A stretch of 64,000 nt of DNA from UBA4742 sp963773335 (GTDB lineage Bacteria > Actinomycetota > Acidimicrobiia > Acidimicrobiales > Acidimicrobilacustridaceae). The notes under the pieces were generated by a model. It ran no database searches and was not told the origin of the DNA. It saw only the letters and a list, made by a program, of their open reading frames with translations. The stretch covers positions 62,001 to 126,000 of the forward strand of contig CAVZAT010000007.1 of NCBI GenBank assembly GCA_963773335.1, written 5' to 3'. Of this stretch, positions 28,547 to 38,482 are shown piece after piece; within the stretch, counting starts at the first letter, position 1; every line of letters begins with the position of its first letter. The translations under genes and the position numbers were made by a program.

Positions 28547-30499
28547 ATGACCGAAGTGCCGCCCGGAGACGGGCAGCCGCCTCCGGAGGACCCGGACTCA
28601 TCGGCCTCCACGCCGCCTCCTCCCTCGGGCGCGCCCTACGCTGCTCCCCCACCCTCGTCGAGTCCGGCCTGGCCGACTCCGCCGCCGTCGGCTCCGGCCT
28701 GGCCAGCCCCGCCGGCCGGGCCGACTCCGCCCCCGATGGCCGTACCGACCCAGAGCCCGTGGGGCGCGCCGCCTCCGACCACACCCCCGCCTCCAGCCGC
28801 GGCCCCGCCCCCCGGTCCGGCGTCGTGGGGTGCACCCCCCCCGTCGACGCCGTTCACCCGACCCTCGGGTGAGCCTGGTTCGTGGGCACCACCGTCGGGT
28901 GAGCCGGCGGTTGCCCCTGGTCCATGGGCACCACCGTCGGGCCGACCCGCCGCCGGTGCCCCCGCCACGTCGTGGGGCTCACCCGCGTCGCCTTCCGGGG
29001 CTCCCGGCGGGCCGGGCGGTCCGGGCGCCGGCTGGTACGCGGCCGGCCCCCCGCCCGGTGGTTTCGGTCCGGAGCCGTCGGCTGGTCCGGCACCGAAGAA
29101 GCGCTCCCGCAAGGTCGTGGCGGCGCTCGGGGTGCTGGCCCTCGTCCTCGTCGGCGGGGCGGTGGCCGCATTCACCCTGCGCGACACGGGCCCGAGCTAC
29201 CCCAGCCAATGGGACAGCCGCATCCTGCCCATCGTCCACTTCGACGAGCATGAGCGCGGCATGGTGTTCAAGCATCCCGTGCAGGTCCTCTTCATGACCC
29301 CCAAGGCCTTCAACAAGACGGTGAGCACGTCGCCCGACCAGCTCAGCACCAAGGACAAACAGGACATCGAGAACCAGACGGCCCTCATGCGAGCGCTGGG
29401 GCTGATCGACGGCAAGGTCGACCTGTTCAAGGAGCAGAACGGGCTGAACCAGAACGGGATCCTCGCCTACTACGACTTCCACGACAAGAAGGTGCGGGTC
29501 AAGGGCACGGCTCTGACGCCGGACGTGCGCGTCACCCTGGCTCACGAGCTCACCCACGCCCTACAGGACCAGTACTTCGACCTGGGCCGCCAGGACACGC
29601 TGCCCGACGACTCGGCCCAGGCCTACCGATCGGTGATCGAGGGCGACGCCGTGGTGGTGCAGAACGCGTATGCCGACACCATGTCCCAGGCCGATCAGGA
29701 CTCCTACAAAAAGGCCGAGAGCCAGGGGTCGGACCAGGCCTATTCGAACGTCCCCGACATCCTGGTGGCCCAGGACTCCGAGCCCTACATCGTCGGGCCG
29801 GCGTTCGTCGACGCGCTCAAGGCGCGCGGTGGCAACACCTCCATCAACGACGCGCTCCGCAACCCGCCAGCCAGCACCGCGGCCCTGATGAACATCTTCA
29901 CCTACCTCACCCAGACGTCGAGCGTCGCGCCCACGTTGCCGCCGTTGCCGCTGCCGGCGGGGGCCAAGCGGGTCGATGACGGGGACAACACGTTCGGTGC
30001 ATTGCAGTGGTATCTCCTGTTGGCCCGGAGGATCAACGTGCACCAGGCCCTGACCGCGGTCGACGGCTGGCACAGCGACACCAGCATCGGGTACCGAGAA
30101 GCGTCGGGCCTGGTGTGCCTGGACGCGGAGTACCAGGGCACGAGCGCGGCGGCCACCGCCAACATGGCCTCGTTGCTGAACCAGTGGAAGGCCGTGGGCC
30201 CGAACCCGAAGACGACGGTCACCGAGCACGGCGGGACCGTCGAGCTGCACGCCTGCGACCCGGGCAAGGACGTGAAGCTGACCGGCACCGATCGCTCCAG
30301 CGACGCCCTCGAGGTAGTGGCCGCCCGAATCGAGCTGGCCGGCATCTTCTTCAAGCAGAACGTCCCCGACTCCGCGGTCAAGTGCGCCAGCACGGGCACG
30401 ATCGACCGGCTGACACTCGACCAGATCGTCAGCAACGACGAATCGGCTCAGCAGGCCGACCAGGACGCGGTCCAACAGGCCATAGCCGCCTGCCGCTGA
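28547..30499 (+). CDS. Membrane-anchored zinc metallopeptidase-like protein with Pro-rich N-terminus
   Basis: 650 residues from ATG 28547; the frame is open further upstream, but across the tRNA genes. Residues 1-185 are very rich in proline, with recurring APPSG and WGAPPP pieces, and are cytoplasmic if the single membrane helix near residue 195 is oriented N-in. Outside lies a domain with LAHELTHALQDQ (His333, Glu334, His337), the HExxH zinc signature; a third zinc ligand cannot be fixed by eye, though VIEGDAVVVQ further on is a candidate. Substrate unknown. It is convergent with the DUF2017 gene. Confidence 0.78.
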   Translation: MTEVPPGDGQPPPEDPDSSASTPPPPSGAPYAAPPPSSSPAWPTPPPSAPAWPAPPAGPTPPPMAVPTQSPWGAPPPTTPPPPAAAPPPGPASWGAPPPSTPFTRPSGEPGSWAPPSGEPAVAPGPWAPPSGRPAAGAPATSWGSPASPSGAPGGPGGPGAGWYAAGPPPGGFGPEPSAGPAPKKRSRKVVAALGVLALVLVGGAVAAFTLRDTGPSYPSQWDSRILPIVHFDEHERGMVFKHPVQVLFMTPKAFNKTVSTSPDQLSTKDKQDIENQTALMRALGLIDGKVDLFKEQNGLNQNGILAYYDFHDKKVRVKGTALTPDVRVTLAHELTHALQDQYFDLGRQDTLPDDSAQAYRSVIEGDAVVVQNAYADTMSQADQDSYKKAESQGSDQAYSNVPDILVAQDSEPYIVGPAFVDALKARGGNTSINDALRNPPASTAALMNIFTYLTQTSSVAPTLPPLPLPAGAKRVDDGDNTFGALQWYLLLARRINVHQALTAVDGWHSDTSIGYREASGLVCLDAEYQGTSAAATANMASLLNQWKAVGPNPKTTVTEHGGTVELHACDPGKDVKLTGTDRSSDALEVVAARIELAGIFFKQNVPDSAVKCASTGTIDRLTLDQIVSNDESAQQADQDAVQQAIAACR

Positions 30500-30500
30500 C

Positions 30501-30516
30501 CGCGCCCCGAGGCGCG
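30501..30516. terminator. Short hairpin between convergent genes
   Basis: CGCGCC and GGCGCG pair around CCGA just after the metallopeptidase stop. No T-run. Confidence 0.35.
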
Positions 30517-30558
30517 CCGGCACACCGGGACAGGGCCGCTCCTCAGGCAGCCAGGATG

Positions 30559-31047
30559 TCAGTCCGCCAGGACCTGGATGAAGGCGCCGAGGATCATGTT
30601 GAGCACCTCGTAGGCGATCCGGTCGTGCAGATCCGGGTCGTCGGCGTCGAGCGCCGCGGGGGGTTCCTCGCTCACGTCCAGGCGGGTGCCCAGGGCCAGT
30701 CGCACCCCGTTGACGGCGCGCATCCAGGCCTCGGCCTCGGACCGGTCCATGACCTGACCGTCGACGGTGCGCTCCACCACGTCGAGCGCGTCGAGTTGGC
30801 CCTGCCGGAGGTCGTCGCCCACCAGGCGCTGGTATTCGGCGTCGAGCTCGGGGTGCTCCACGTACGCGGTCGGGAACAGTCGCCGGGTGGCCGGGTCGTG
30901 ATCGGCCAGCATCACGCGCAGCTCGTCCATCGAGTCCATGACCACCCGCTGCTCGGGCTTGGTCAGGTTCACCTGGTAGCCGCCGGGCACGACGTCCACC
31001 AGCGGGCGCCAGCCGAAGGCGCCCAACCAACGCGCGATGCGAGGCAC
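30559..31047 (-). CDS. DUF2017 family protein
   Basis: 162 residues from GTG 31047. The conserved organisation of DUF2017 is seen: a central LPTAYVEHPELDAEYQRLV-type region (FPTAYVEHPELD near residue 88), then a C-terminal helix bundle with a LNMILGAF segment. In actinobacteria this family is usually next to clpS, as here (4 bases downstream of clpS, same strand), which suggests a link to ClpS/ClpP protein turnover; the mechanism is unknown. Confidence 0.85.
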   Translation of the reverse strand: MPRIARWLGAFGWRPLVDVVPGGYQVNLTKPEQRVVMDSMDELRVMLADHDPATRRLFPTAYVEHPELDAEYQRLVGDDLRQGQLDALDVVERTVDGQVMDRSEAEAWMRAVNGVRLALGTRLDVSEEPPAALDADDPDLHDRIAYEVLNMILGAFIQVLAD

Positions 31048-31051
31048 GGGC

Positions 31052-31363
31052 TCAGTCCTGCTGCATGGTGGCCCACAGGCCGTGTTCGTGAAGGCGGAAC
31101 ACGTCGAACTCCGCCTTCTCGCGTGCCCCGGTGGACACGCTGGCCCGACCCTTCTCGTGGACGTCGAGCATGAGGCTGGTGGCTTTCTCCAGGCTGTAGC
31201 CGAACAGCTTCTGGAACACGAACGTCACGTAGTCCATGAGGTTGATGGGGTCGTTCCACACGATCACGACCCACGGTCGATCCAGGTCGAGATCCGTGTC
31301 CTGGATCGGCTCGTCCACCTCGACCGGGCTGGTGGACGACAGACGGGGGGACACGACCGACAT
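31052..31363 (-). CDS. clpS: ATP-dependent Clp protease adaptor ClpS
   Basis: Delivers N-degron substrates to the Clp ATPase. 103 residues from ATG 31363; an open frame extends upstream but is not conserved. The hallmark WVVIVWNDPINLMDYV (residues 31-46) and MLDVHEKG are present. A GACAAT hexamer 6 bases upstream suggests a leaderless message. Operon with DUF2017, 4-base gap. Confidence 0.93.
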   Translation of the reverse strand: MSVVSPRLSSTSPVEVDEPIQDTDLDLDRPWVVIVWNDPINLMDYVTFVFQKLFGYSLEKATSLMLDVHEKGRASVSTGAREKAEFDVFRLHEHGLWATMQQD

Positions 31364-31369
31364 GGCTCG

Positions 31370-31375
31370 ATTGTC
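31370..31375 (-). promoter_or_regulatory. Leaderless-type -10 of clpS
   Basis: On the reverse strand GACAAT lies 6 bases before ATG 31363, in the gap to ctaA. Confidence 0.35.
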
Positions 31376-31377
31376 CC

Positions 31378-32304
31378 TCATCCGGCCCCGACGGTCACGT
31401 CCCCGGGTTCCATTGCGGGCCGTTCGTGCTCGGGGTAGGCGTAGAGGCCGAGGTAGAAGCGCAACGCGACGATCCACACGGCGACCGCACCCACGACGTG
31501 CAACAGGACGAGACCTCGGGGCACCCCCAGGAAGTACTGGACATACCCCAGCGCACCCTGGGCGACGATCAGCACCACCAGTGCGACCGTGCGCCCGCGC
31601 ACCCGGCGGCTGGCGCCGGTACGGGCCAGCAGCACGAGGGCGGCTACGGTCAGCGCCAGGAAGCCCCACACGGTGAGGCTGTGGATGCGGGCCACGTCCT
31701 CCACCAGGAACGGCAGTCGCTTCACGTGCTGGTCGCCGCCATTGGGGCCGGTGCCGGTGACGATCGTGCCAGTGACCAGCACGGCGCCGGCCACCAACAC
31801 CATGATCCGAGCCAGGGGCAGCAGGGTGGGGGCCACGGTGAGCGATCCGTCGGTGTCGGCGTGACCGGCCCGGTCGTGGAGCACCACCGCGTTCCACACC
31901 AACGCCATGCCCAACAGGAAGTGCAAGGCCACGAATGGCGGCCACAGGTGCGAGAGGACGACGATGCCGCCCAGGACGATCTCCGCCACCAGCCCACCCA
32001 CGAGCCCGAGCGACCACCAGATCAGGTCGCGCCGGCGAGGCACCAGTGCCAGAGAGCCGAGGACGGCCACGGCGACGGCCACCGAGACGAGGCCGGTGAA
32101 GTCACGATTGATCTGCTCCACCTGCGGGTGGAAGGAGGCCCTGGCCACGAAGTGGTGCTGGGTGCAGTTGGGCCAGTCGGGACATCCCAGGCCGGAGTCG
32201 CTCAGGCGCACCGCGGCACCGGTCACCACGATCACGGCCACCGCGGCGAGGACCGCGAGGGTGATGATCCGGAACTGCGCAACCGTGATGCGGGGGAGGC
32301 GCAC
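31378..32304 (-). CDS. ctaA: Heme A synthase, COX15/CtaA family
   Basis: Oxidises the C8 methyl of heme O to heme A for the oxidase encoded downstream. 308 residues, about eight membrane helices. GLGCPDWPNC near residue 38 supplies the conserved cysteine pair; heme-ligand histidines are visible at FHPQVEQINR, FVALHFLLG, ARIHSLTVW and LLHVVGAV. GTG 32304 is set by TAGCAT 6 bases upstream. It is about 5 kb from ctaB, on the other strand. Confidence 0.93.
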   Translation of the reverse strand: MRLPRITVAQFRIITLAVLAAVAVIVVTGAAVRLSDSGLGCPDWPNCTQHHFVARASFHPQVEQINRDFTGLVSVAVAVAVLGSLALVPRRRDLIWWSLGLVGGLVAEIVLGGIVVLSHLWPPFVALHFLLGMALVWNAVVLHDRAGHADTDGSLTVAPTLLPLARIMVLVAGAVLVTGTIVTGTGPNGGDQHVKRLPFLVEDVARIHSLTVWGFLALTVAALVLLARTGASRRVRGRTVALVVLIVAQGALGYVQYFLGVPRGLVLLHVVGAVAVWIVALRFYLGLYAYPEHERPAMEPGDVTVGAG

Positions 32305-32310
32305 GCCGCG

Positions 32311-32316
32311 ATGCTA
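32311..32316 (-). promoter_or_regulatory. Leaderless-type -10 of ctaA
   Basis: On the reverse strand TAGCAT lies 6 bases before GTG 32304. Confidence 0.45.
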
Positions 32317-32428
32317 CGAGCGAGCCGCGCCTGGTCCCAATCGCCCGCGGTAGCGTCGGTTCGTCCGCTGCCTGCTCGGCGTCGCCGCCGACGACGGGCT
32401 GGCAGCCACAGAAGACCATGGGGGGTCG

Positions 32429-35400
32429 ATGAGAACGAGGCTGCACTCCGCCGCGATCGTGGGACTGGTGGCCGCTGGCCTGCTCACTGCGGTGCTCTCC
32501 TCGACGGCGCCGAGCTCGGCCGGCGCTGCCACCCGGGCGAAGCCCTCCAGCGGGTGGATCCCGGGCGATCCGCTCGATTGCACCACCTGGCGATACGGAC
32601 CTTCCGACGAGCCGGCCTCGCTGCCGGCCGAGTTCGATCGCAACGACTACAAGCGCACCTCCCTCCGCGACCCCAATCCGGCGTTGGTGAACTCGCCGCA
32701 GAACCTGTGCGGCCAGAAGGGTTCGGCCACCGACCTGGCCTGGGGGTTGAGCGAGGGCTCCTCCTCGGTGCGGATCGCCATCCTGGATTCGGGCATCGAG
32801 TGGCGCGACGCGGCCTCGATGGCCGACCTGGCCACCAAGGCCTACATCAACCTGGGCGAAGCCAAGCCGCCGTGCTGGCCGGCGGTCGCCGACGGTGACT
32901 GCAACCACGACGGCGTGTTCAACATCACCGACTTCGGGTCCATCCCCGACCTCAACCACAACGGGGTGGCCGACCCCGAGGACCTCATCCTGAACCCGGC
33001 CTACAACAACCACCGCGACGACGACCACGACGGCTACGTCGACGACATCTCCGGATGGGACTTCCTCTACGGCGACAACGATCCGCTCGACACGGTGGAC
33101 TACGGCCACGGCACCGGTGAGGCCAAGGACTCCGAGCGCGGCGGCCAACGGCACCGGCAACGTGGGCACCTGCCCGAACTGCCAGTTCATCCCGGTTCGG
33201 GTCGGCGATTCGTTCATCGCCGACGGCGGCCGGTTCGCCGCCGGCGTGCTGTTCGGCCTGGATTCCGGCGCGGATGTCATCCAGGAGGCCCTGGGCGCAC
33301 TTAACGATCCTCGCCAGGCCCAGGACGCCATCGACGCGGCCTACCACCGGGGTGTGGTGGTGGTCTCGTCGATGGCCGACGAGGCCTCCAAGCACCCGAA
33401 CCTGCCGGCGTCGCTCGAGCACACCATGGATGTCAACTCCGTCACCACCCTGTCGTCCAACCCGTTGGGTGGGGGCACCAACCAGGGGTACCTGGCTCTC
33501 AACGGCTGCACCAACTTCGGTGGGCACACCTTCGTCAGCATCCCGTCGAGTTCGTGCTCCTCGGAAGCCACCGGCGAAGCGGCCGGGATGGTCGGTTTGA
33601 TCGAGAGCTATGCCCGCCAGCTCGACATCGCCCCCAATCCAGCGCTCACCTCATGGCGACCGGGTGACAACGTGCTGTCGGCCGACGAGGCCATGCAGAT
33701 CGTGCGCTCGACGGCCGACGACATCGACTTCTCCACGCCCAACGCAGTCGACCCGGCCAACAACTTCGGCACGCCGAGCGGCAGCCCGATCCTCGACACG
33801 GTGCGATATCCGTCCACCAGGGGCTGGGATGCCACGTTCGGGTACGGCCGGGTCAACACCTACGAGATGCTCAAGGCCGTTCGTGACGGTCGGATCCCGC
33901 CTGAGGCCATGATCGACGCTCCAGCATGGTTCGACGTGCTCGGCACCACCGGCACCGCCGCGGTGACCGGGCGGGTGGCCGCTCCCCGGGCGACCTCCTA
34001 CGACTACCAGGTGCAGTGGGCCCCCGGGTTCGAGCCGCCGCTCTACCCGGCCACCGACCACTGGACCACCGCCGTCACGCGCACCGGGCTGACGGCGCCG
34101 GTCTCGGGCACCTTGGCCACCCTCGATCTGGCCGCCATCGCCGCCACCCTGCCCGACGGCGGCAACGGCACGCCGGTCGACCCGAGCATGCAGGACCGAC
34201 CCGATGAGGAGAAGTTCTCGGTGCGGGTCCGCGTGGTGGTGACTGCCCACGGCGGTGCGGGCGACGGCTTGACCGGGGAGATGCACAAGCAGGTGTTCGT
34301 GCACCACGATCCCGATCTGATGGCCGGCATGCCGGTGAAGGTCGCCGGCGCCAGCACGTCGAGCCCGCGCTTCGTCGACCTGCTGGGCGACGGACATCAG
34401 GAGTTGCTGCTGGCCACGGCCGACGGCGAGATCCACGCCTACCGCTCGGACATGACCGAGCTGCCCGGCTTCCCCCTGCTGGGCGACGTGTCGCCCTGGT
34501 GGCCGGCGGGCTCGCCCGCCGCGCAGGCCGACCACATACCCATCCACCGCGGCGCCTTCGGCGTCGGCGCGCCCGCAGTGGGTGACCTCTACCACGACGG
34601 CCACCTGGAGATCGTGGACACCGACCTGGACGGCAAGGTCTACGTGTGGTCCGCCACCGGTGCACGCCTGGCCACGATGTCGGTGAACCCCGCGTACTCG
34701 CGCGACGACCCAGCCGACCAGAACGAGTTCAACCGCACCAAACCGCAGTTCGCCAGCTCGCCGTCGCTGGGTGACCTCGACGGCGACGGGAAGCTGGAGA
34801 TCGTCGCCGCGGCCATGGATCGCCACGTGTACGCGTGGCACGGCGACGGCTCGCCCGTAGCTGGCTTCCCGGTGCTGCTGGTGGATCCGACCAAGGTGTC
34901 GTCGGTGGATCCGGTCAGCCACGAGGTGACGTTCACCCCGAGCTCAGGGGTGGGCGAGGGCGGGGAGCTGGTGGCCACCCCGACGGTGGCCGACGTGAAC
35001 GGCGACGGCCGCCCCGAGATCGTGGTGGGGGCACAGGAGCAGTACGTGGAGCCGCCCAACATCGGTGACGGCGCTGACGTGTTGGGCCTGCTCGGGGCGG
35101 CAGGCACGCCCGGCAACTCCCGGCTGTATGTGATCTCCCCGGACGGGACCGATGCCCACCAGTCCAACGCCACGGCCGACCCCGATGCGCAGGCCTACCT
35201 GCCCGGGTGGCCGGTCAAGGTGAGCCAGCTGGCCACCTCCCTGCTGCCGACCATCGGTGACGGTGTGGCCATGCCCGCGGTCGTGGGAGACGTCGACCCG
35301 GCCAACCCCGGCCCCGAGATCGTGGCCACCTCCTCCGCCGGCACCTTGTACGTGTTCGACGCCCAGGGCCACGGTGTCTACGGTTCGACCGCGGCGGGCG

Positions 35401-36251
35401 ACAACCCGGTGACCTGGGCTGGCGGGCTGGCACTGCAGAACGCCGGTCGCTTCGGTGCCAACCGCAACTCCAATGACATCGTGGCCTCGCTGATGGGGCT
35501 GTCGGGCCCCACACTGGGTGAGCTCCAGGGCGGCGGGACCAAGGAGATCGCCGCCAACACCGCCGGGCTGACGCGCTTCATCGACCTGCTGGCCAACGAC
35601 CTCCAATTGCCCAACGACGACCAGCTCTCCGCCTGGGACGGAGCCACCGGGAACGAGCTGGCGGGCTCGCCCCACACCACCACCGACTTGGCGCTGTTCG
35701 TGGCCCCGGCCATCGCCGATGTCGACGCCGACGGCCACAACGAGGTGATCGCCGGCAACGGTCTGTACACGCTCGACGCCGTGGATGCCGCGGGCGACGA
35801 GCCCGCCGGATGGCCCAAGCTGACGGGCGGCTGGAGCATCGGCACGCCGGGCGTGGGGGACTGGGACGGCGACGGCAAGCTCGAGGTCGCTCAGCAGCGC
35901 CGGGACGGCTACCTGCTGGTGTGGCACACCCGGGGGACGGCCACGCCGGCCTGGGGGTCCTACGGCTGTGACTCGTTCAACTCGGGCGCCTGTGTCGACA
36001 CCGCCCCGGCCACGGTCGTGCCCACCACCACCTCGACGACGTCGACCACGGTGGGGCCCTCGTCGACCACGACCCCACCCGCGACCGTCGCCTCGGCCGC
36101 CGGTCCGACCTCGACCTCGACCGGCGGTGGCACCCTGCCCCTCACCGGTGTCGATTCCGTCGTCCTGCTGCTGGCCGCCGGCGGGCTGATCGCGGCCGGC
36201 TCCTGGCTGGTCGCCTGGCGCCGACGACGCCTGGCTCGCTCCGGTCCCTGA
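32429..36251 (+). CDS. Large subtilase-like (S8) protein with FG-GAP repeats and LPLTG anchor (frameshifted)
   Basis: About 1,273 residues if one extra G near 33134 is removed. Signal peptide; S8 domain with Asp120 in IAILDSGIEW and His in DYGHGTGEA; the place of the catalytic GTSMAAP block reads ATGEAAGMVG, so the nucleophile Ser appears to be Gly. An insert rich in DGDCNHDG and DLNHNGVAD resembles calcium-binding dockerin loops. The second half has repeated FG-GAP/VCBS-like units (LGDLDGDGKLEIV, DVNGDGRPEIV, DVDADGHNEV). A Thr/Ser-rich linker, LPLTG, a membrane helix and RRRR form a sortase signal. Probably displayed on the cell wall; proteolytic activity is doubtful. Confidence 0.82.
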
Positions 36252-36278
36252 GTGAGCAGGGTGTGTTCCGGTCAACGC

Positions 36279-36301
36279 AGCGACTCCGTCGACGTCGCTG
36301 G
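36279..36301. terminator. Hairpin between convergent genes
   Basis: CAGCGAC (36279-36285) pairs with GTCGCTG (36295-36301). No T-run follows. Confidence 0.4.
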
Positions 36302-36324
36302 CATGACAGGGTCGGTCTAGAAGG

Positions 36325-37210
36325 TCAGCTCGACGATAGGGACGAGAGGATGGCGCGGAAGACGTCGGGGTCGGACACGTACGGCGGATCGGCCCGGGGC
36401 CAGTGCAGGGCAAGATCGGTGAATCCCAGCTCCCCGTAGCGACCGGCCAGGTCCCGGTAGGACTCCACCGAGGCCAGCCACGGCTCGCAGGTGGCGCCCT
36501 GCATGTAGAGCCGGTCGAGGGAGGCCGGGTCTCGGCCGATGGCTTCGCAGGCGGCGTCGAGCGCCTGGCTCTGTGCCCGCACGACGGCTTCGCACGCGGC
36601 ATCGTCGAGCTCCGCCGCACGCCGCGGATCGCCCAGCGTGACCCAGACCTGACCATGGGTGGCGGCCAGGGCCAGTGCCCGGGGACCGCCGCCGGCCACG
36701 GCCATGGGCACCCTTGGCTGTTGCACGCAGCCGGGGAGGTTGCGCGGCATCGACCGCCTGGTACCACTGCCCGTCCAGGCGCTCGGTGGCCGGGTCCGTC
36801 AGCAGCTGATCGAGCTGGGCCACGAACTCCTCGAAGCGGCTGGTGCGCTCGCCCGTCGACCACCGAGCCTGCCCCAGGGCGGTGGCGTCCCACCCGGTGC
36901 CGCCGGCACCGATGCCGATCGTGACGCGACCGTTCGATACGTCGTCGAGGGTCATCACCTCCTTGGCCAGGGTGACCGGGTGGCGGAAGTTGGGCGACGT
37001 GACCAACGTCCCCAAACGCAGCGTGGTCGTCGAGGCGGCCACCGCGGCCAGCAGGGGGACTGCGCCGAACCAGGGGCCGTCGCGCAGGCCCTGCCAGGTC
37101 AGATGGTCGTAGGTCCAGCCGGTGTGGACCCCCAGTGCCTCGGCCTCGCGCCAGACCCCTCGGGCCTGGGACCACGGCGTCGACGGCAGGATGACCACCC
37201 CCACTCGCAT
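36325..37210 (-). CDS. LLM-class F420-dependent oxidoreductase (frameshifted)
   Basis: Luciferase-like TIM-barrel enzyme, about 295 residues. LRLGTLVTSPNFRHP, DVSNGRVTIGIGAG and PGCVQQPRVPMAVAG are family blocks; IGIGAGGTGWD lies at the cofactor-binding side. The frame shifts at about 36745 where one extra base separates QAVDA from RNLPGCVQ. Its start is supported by TAGAGT 6 bases upstream. Cofactor F420 rather than FMN is inferred from the actinobacterial context. Substrate unknown. Convergent with the LPLTG protein. Confidence 0.8.
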
Positions 37211-37216
37211 CGCACG

Positions 37217-37222
37217 ACTCTA
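37217..37222 (-). promoter_or_regulatory. Leaderless-type -10 of the LLM gene
   Basis: On the reverse strand TAGAGT lies 6 bases before ATG 37210. Confidence 0.45.
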
Positions 37223-37375
37223 CGGCCGCAGGACGCGTCACCGGCCGTCCGACGGTGATGCCCCGGCGGGTAGCCGTGCCACTCGGCCGTGGCGGTCACC
37301 CGATGGTCCTGTGGCGCGTCCGTGGGTTGGCCGTGGCGCGCGTCGGACGATTGTCCCGCCCGCCCCCGACGTGCC

Positions 37376-37381
37376 TACGAT
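37376..37381 (+). promoter_or_regulatory. -10-like hexamer of ctaB
   Basis: TACGAT lies 9 bases before ATG 37391 and helps choose this start. Confidence 0.35.
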
Positions 37382-37390
37382 CGACGCCCG

Positions 37391-38287
37391 ATGACCACCA
37401 CGATGCGTCCCTCCCTGCGCTCTCGGGCCGCCGGGTACGTGGCTCTGACCAAGCCTCGCATCATCGAGCTGCTGCTGGTCACGACGGTTCCGACCATGGT
37501 GGTGGCCGAGCGGGGCATCCCACCGGTGTGGCTGATGGTGGCCACCGTGGTGGGTGGGACCCTGGCGGCGGGCGGCGCCAACGCCATCAACATGTACGTG
37601 GACCGCGACATCGACGCGCTGATGAAGCGGACCCAGAACCGTCCGCTGGTGACGGGTCTGATCAAGCCCAGCCACGCCCTGGTGTTCGCCATATCCCTCG
37701 AGGTGGTGGCCTTCGCCTGGCTGTGGGGCTTCGTGAACCTCATCAGCGCCGTGCTGGCCATCACCGCCTGCCTGTTCTACGTGTTCGTGTACACGCTCTG
37801 GCTCAAGCGCACCTCCAGCCGCAACATCGTCATCGGCGGTGCGGCGGGGGCCATGCCGGTGCTGATCGGCTGGACGGCGGTGACCGGTCATCTGGCCTGG
37901 GCCCCGATCGTGCTGTTCGCCGTCATCTTCTACTGGACCCCGCCCCACTTCTGGGCGCTGGCCATCCGCTACAAGGACGACTACGCCGCCGCGGACGTGC
38001 CCATGCTCCCGGCGGTGGCCAGCTTCCACCACACCGCGGTGCGCATCCTGCTCTACACCCTGCTGTTGTGGGCGCTGACCCTGCTGTTCGACGCCGTGGG
38101 TCATCTGGGGGTCATCTACCTGGCCAGCGCGGTGGTGCTGGGCGGGGTGTTCACCTACCTGGCCGTGCAGGTCCTGCGCACCGAATCACCCAAACAGGCC
38201 ATGCGGCTGTTCACCTACTCCATCACCTACGTGACCCTGCTGTTCGGGGCGATGGTCATCGACGTACTCGTGCGTCACGGGGTCTGA
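37391..38287 (+). CDS. ctaB: Protoheme IX farnesyltransferase (heme O synthase)
   Basis: Attaches the farnesyl chain to heme B for the aa3-type oxidase. 298 residues from ATG 37391; an open frame extends 34 codons upstream but is non-conserved. UbiA-family motif NMYVDRDIDALMKRT (NxxxDxxxD) near residue 72 and the second acidic motif in IRYKDDYAAADVPML near residue 195 are present; about eight to nine membrane helices. First gene of the respiratory block that runs to 45992. Confidence 0.93.
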   Translation: MTTTMRPSLRSRAAGYVALTKPRIIELLLVTTVPTMVVAERGIPPVWLMVATVVGGTLAAGGANAINMYVDRDIDALMKRTQNRPLVTGLIKPSHALVFAISLEVVAFAWLWGFVNLISAVLAITACLFYVFVYTLWLKRTSSRNIVIGGAAGAMPVLIGWTAVTGHLAWAPIVLFAVIFYWTPPHFWALAIRYKDDYAAADVPMLPAVASFHHTAVRILLYTLLLWALTLLFDAVGHLGVIYLASAVVLGGVFTYLAVQVLRTESPKQAMRLFTYSITYVTLLFGAMVIDVLVRHGV

Positions 38288-38482
38288 TCGACATGTCCGG
38301 TCGTTCGACCCGGACCTGGCCGATCCCGGCCCGGGCGGGTTTTCAGTCGGCCGTCATGAGGTGTGTAGAGTCGCTGTTCGTTCCCTGCTCCGGCCCCGCG
38401 GTCGCGGTCGTCGCCCCACCTTCCTGGGTGGGCAGCGCCCGATTCGACGTCGCGGTGACGACGAGGTCATCTCTGCACTGAC

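Noticed and set aside
34944..37241. Long reverse-strand open frame overlapping the LPLTG protein
   Set aside because: No motif or plausible composition; only an out-of-frame reading of the LLM gene and an antisense shadow.
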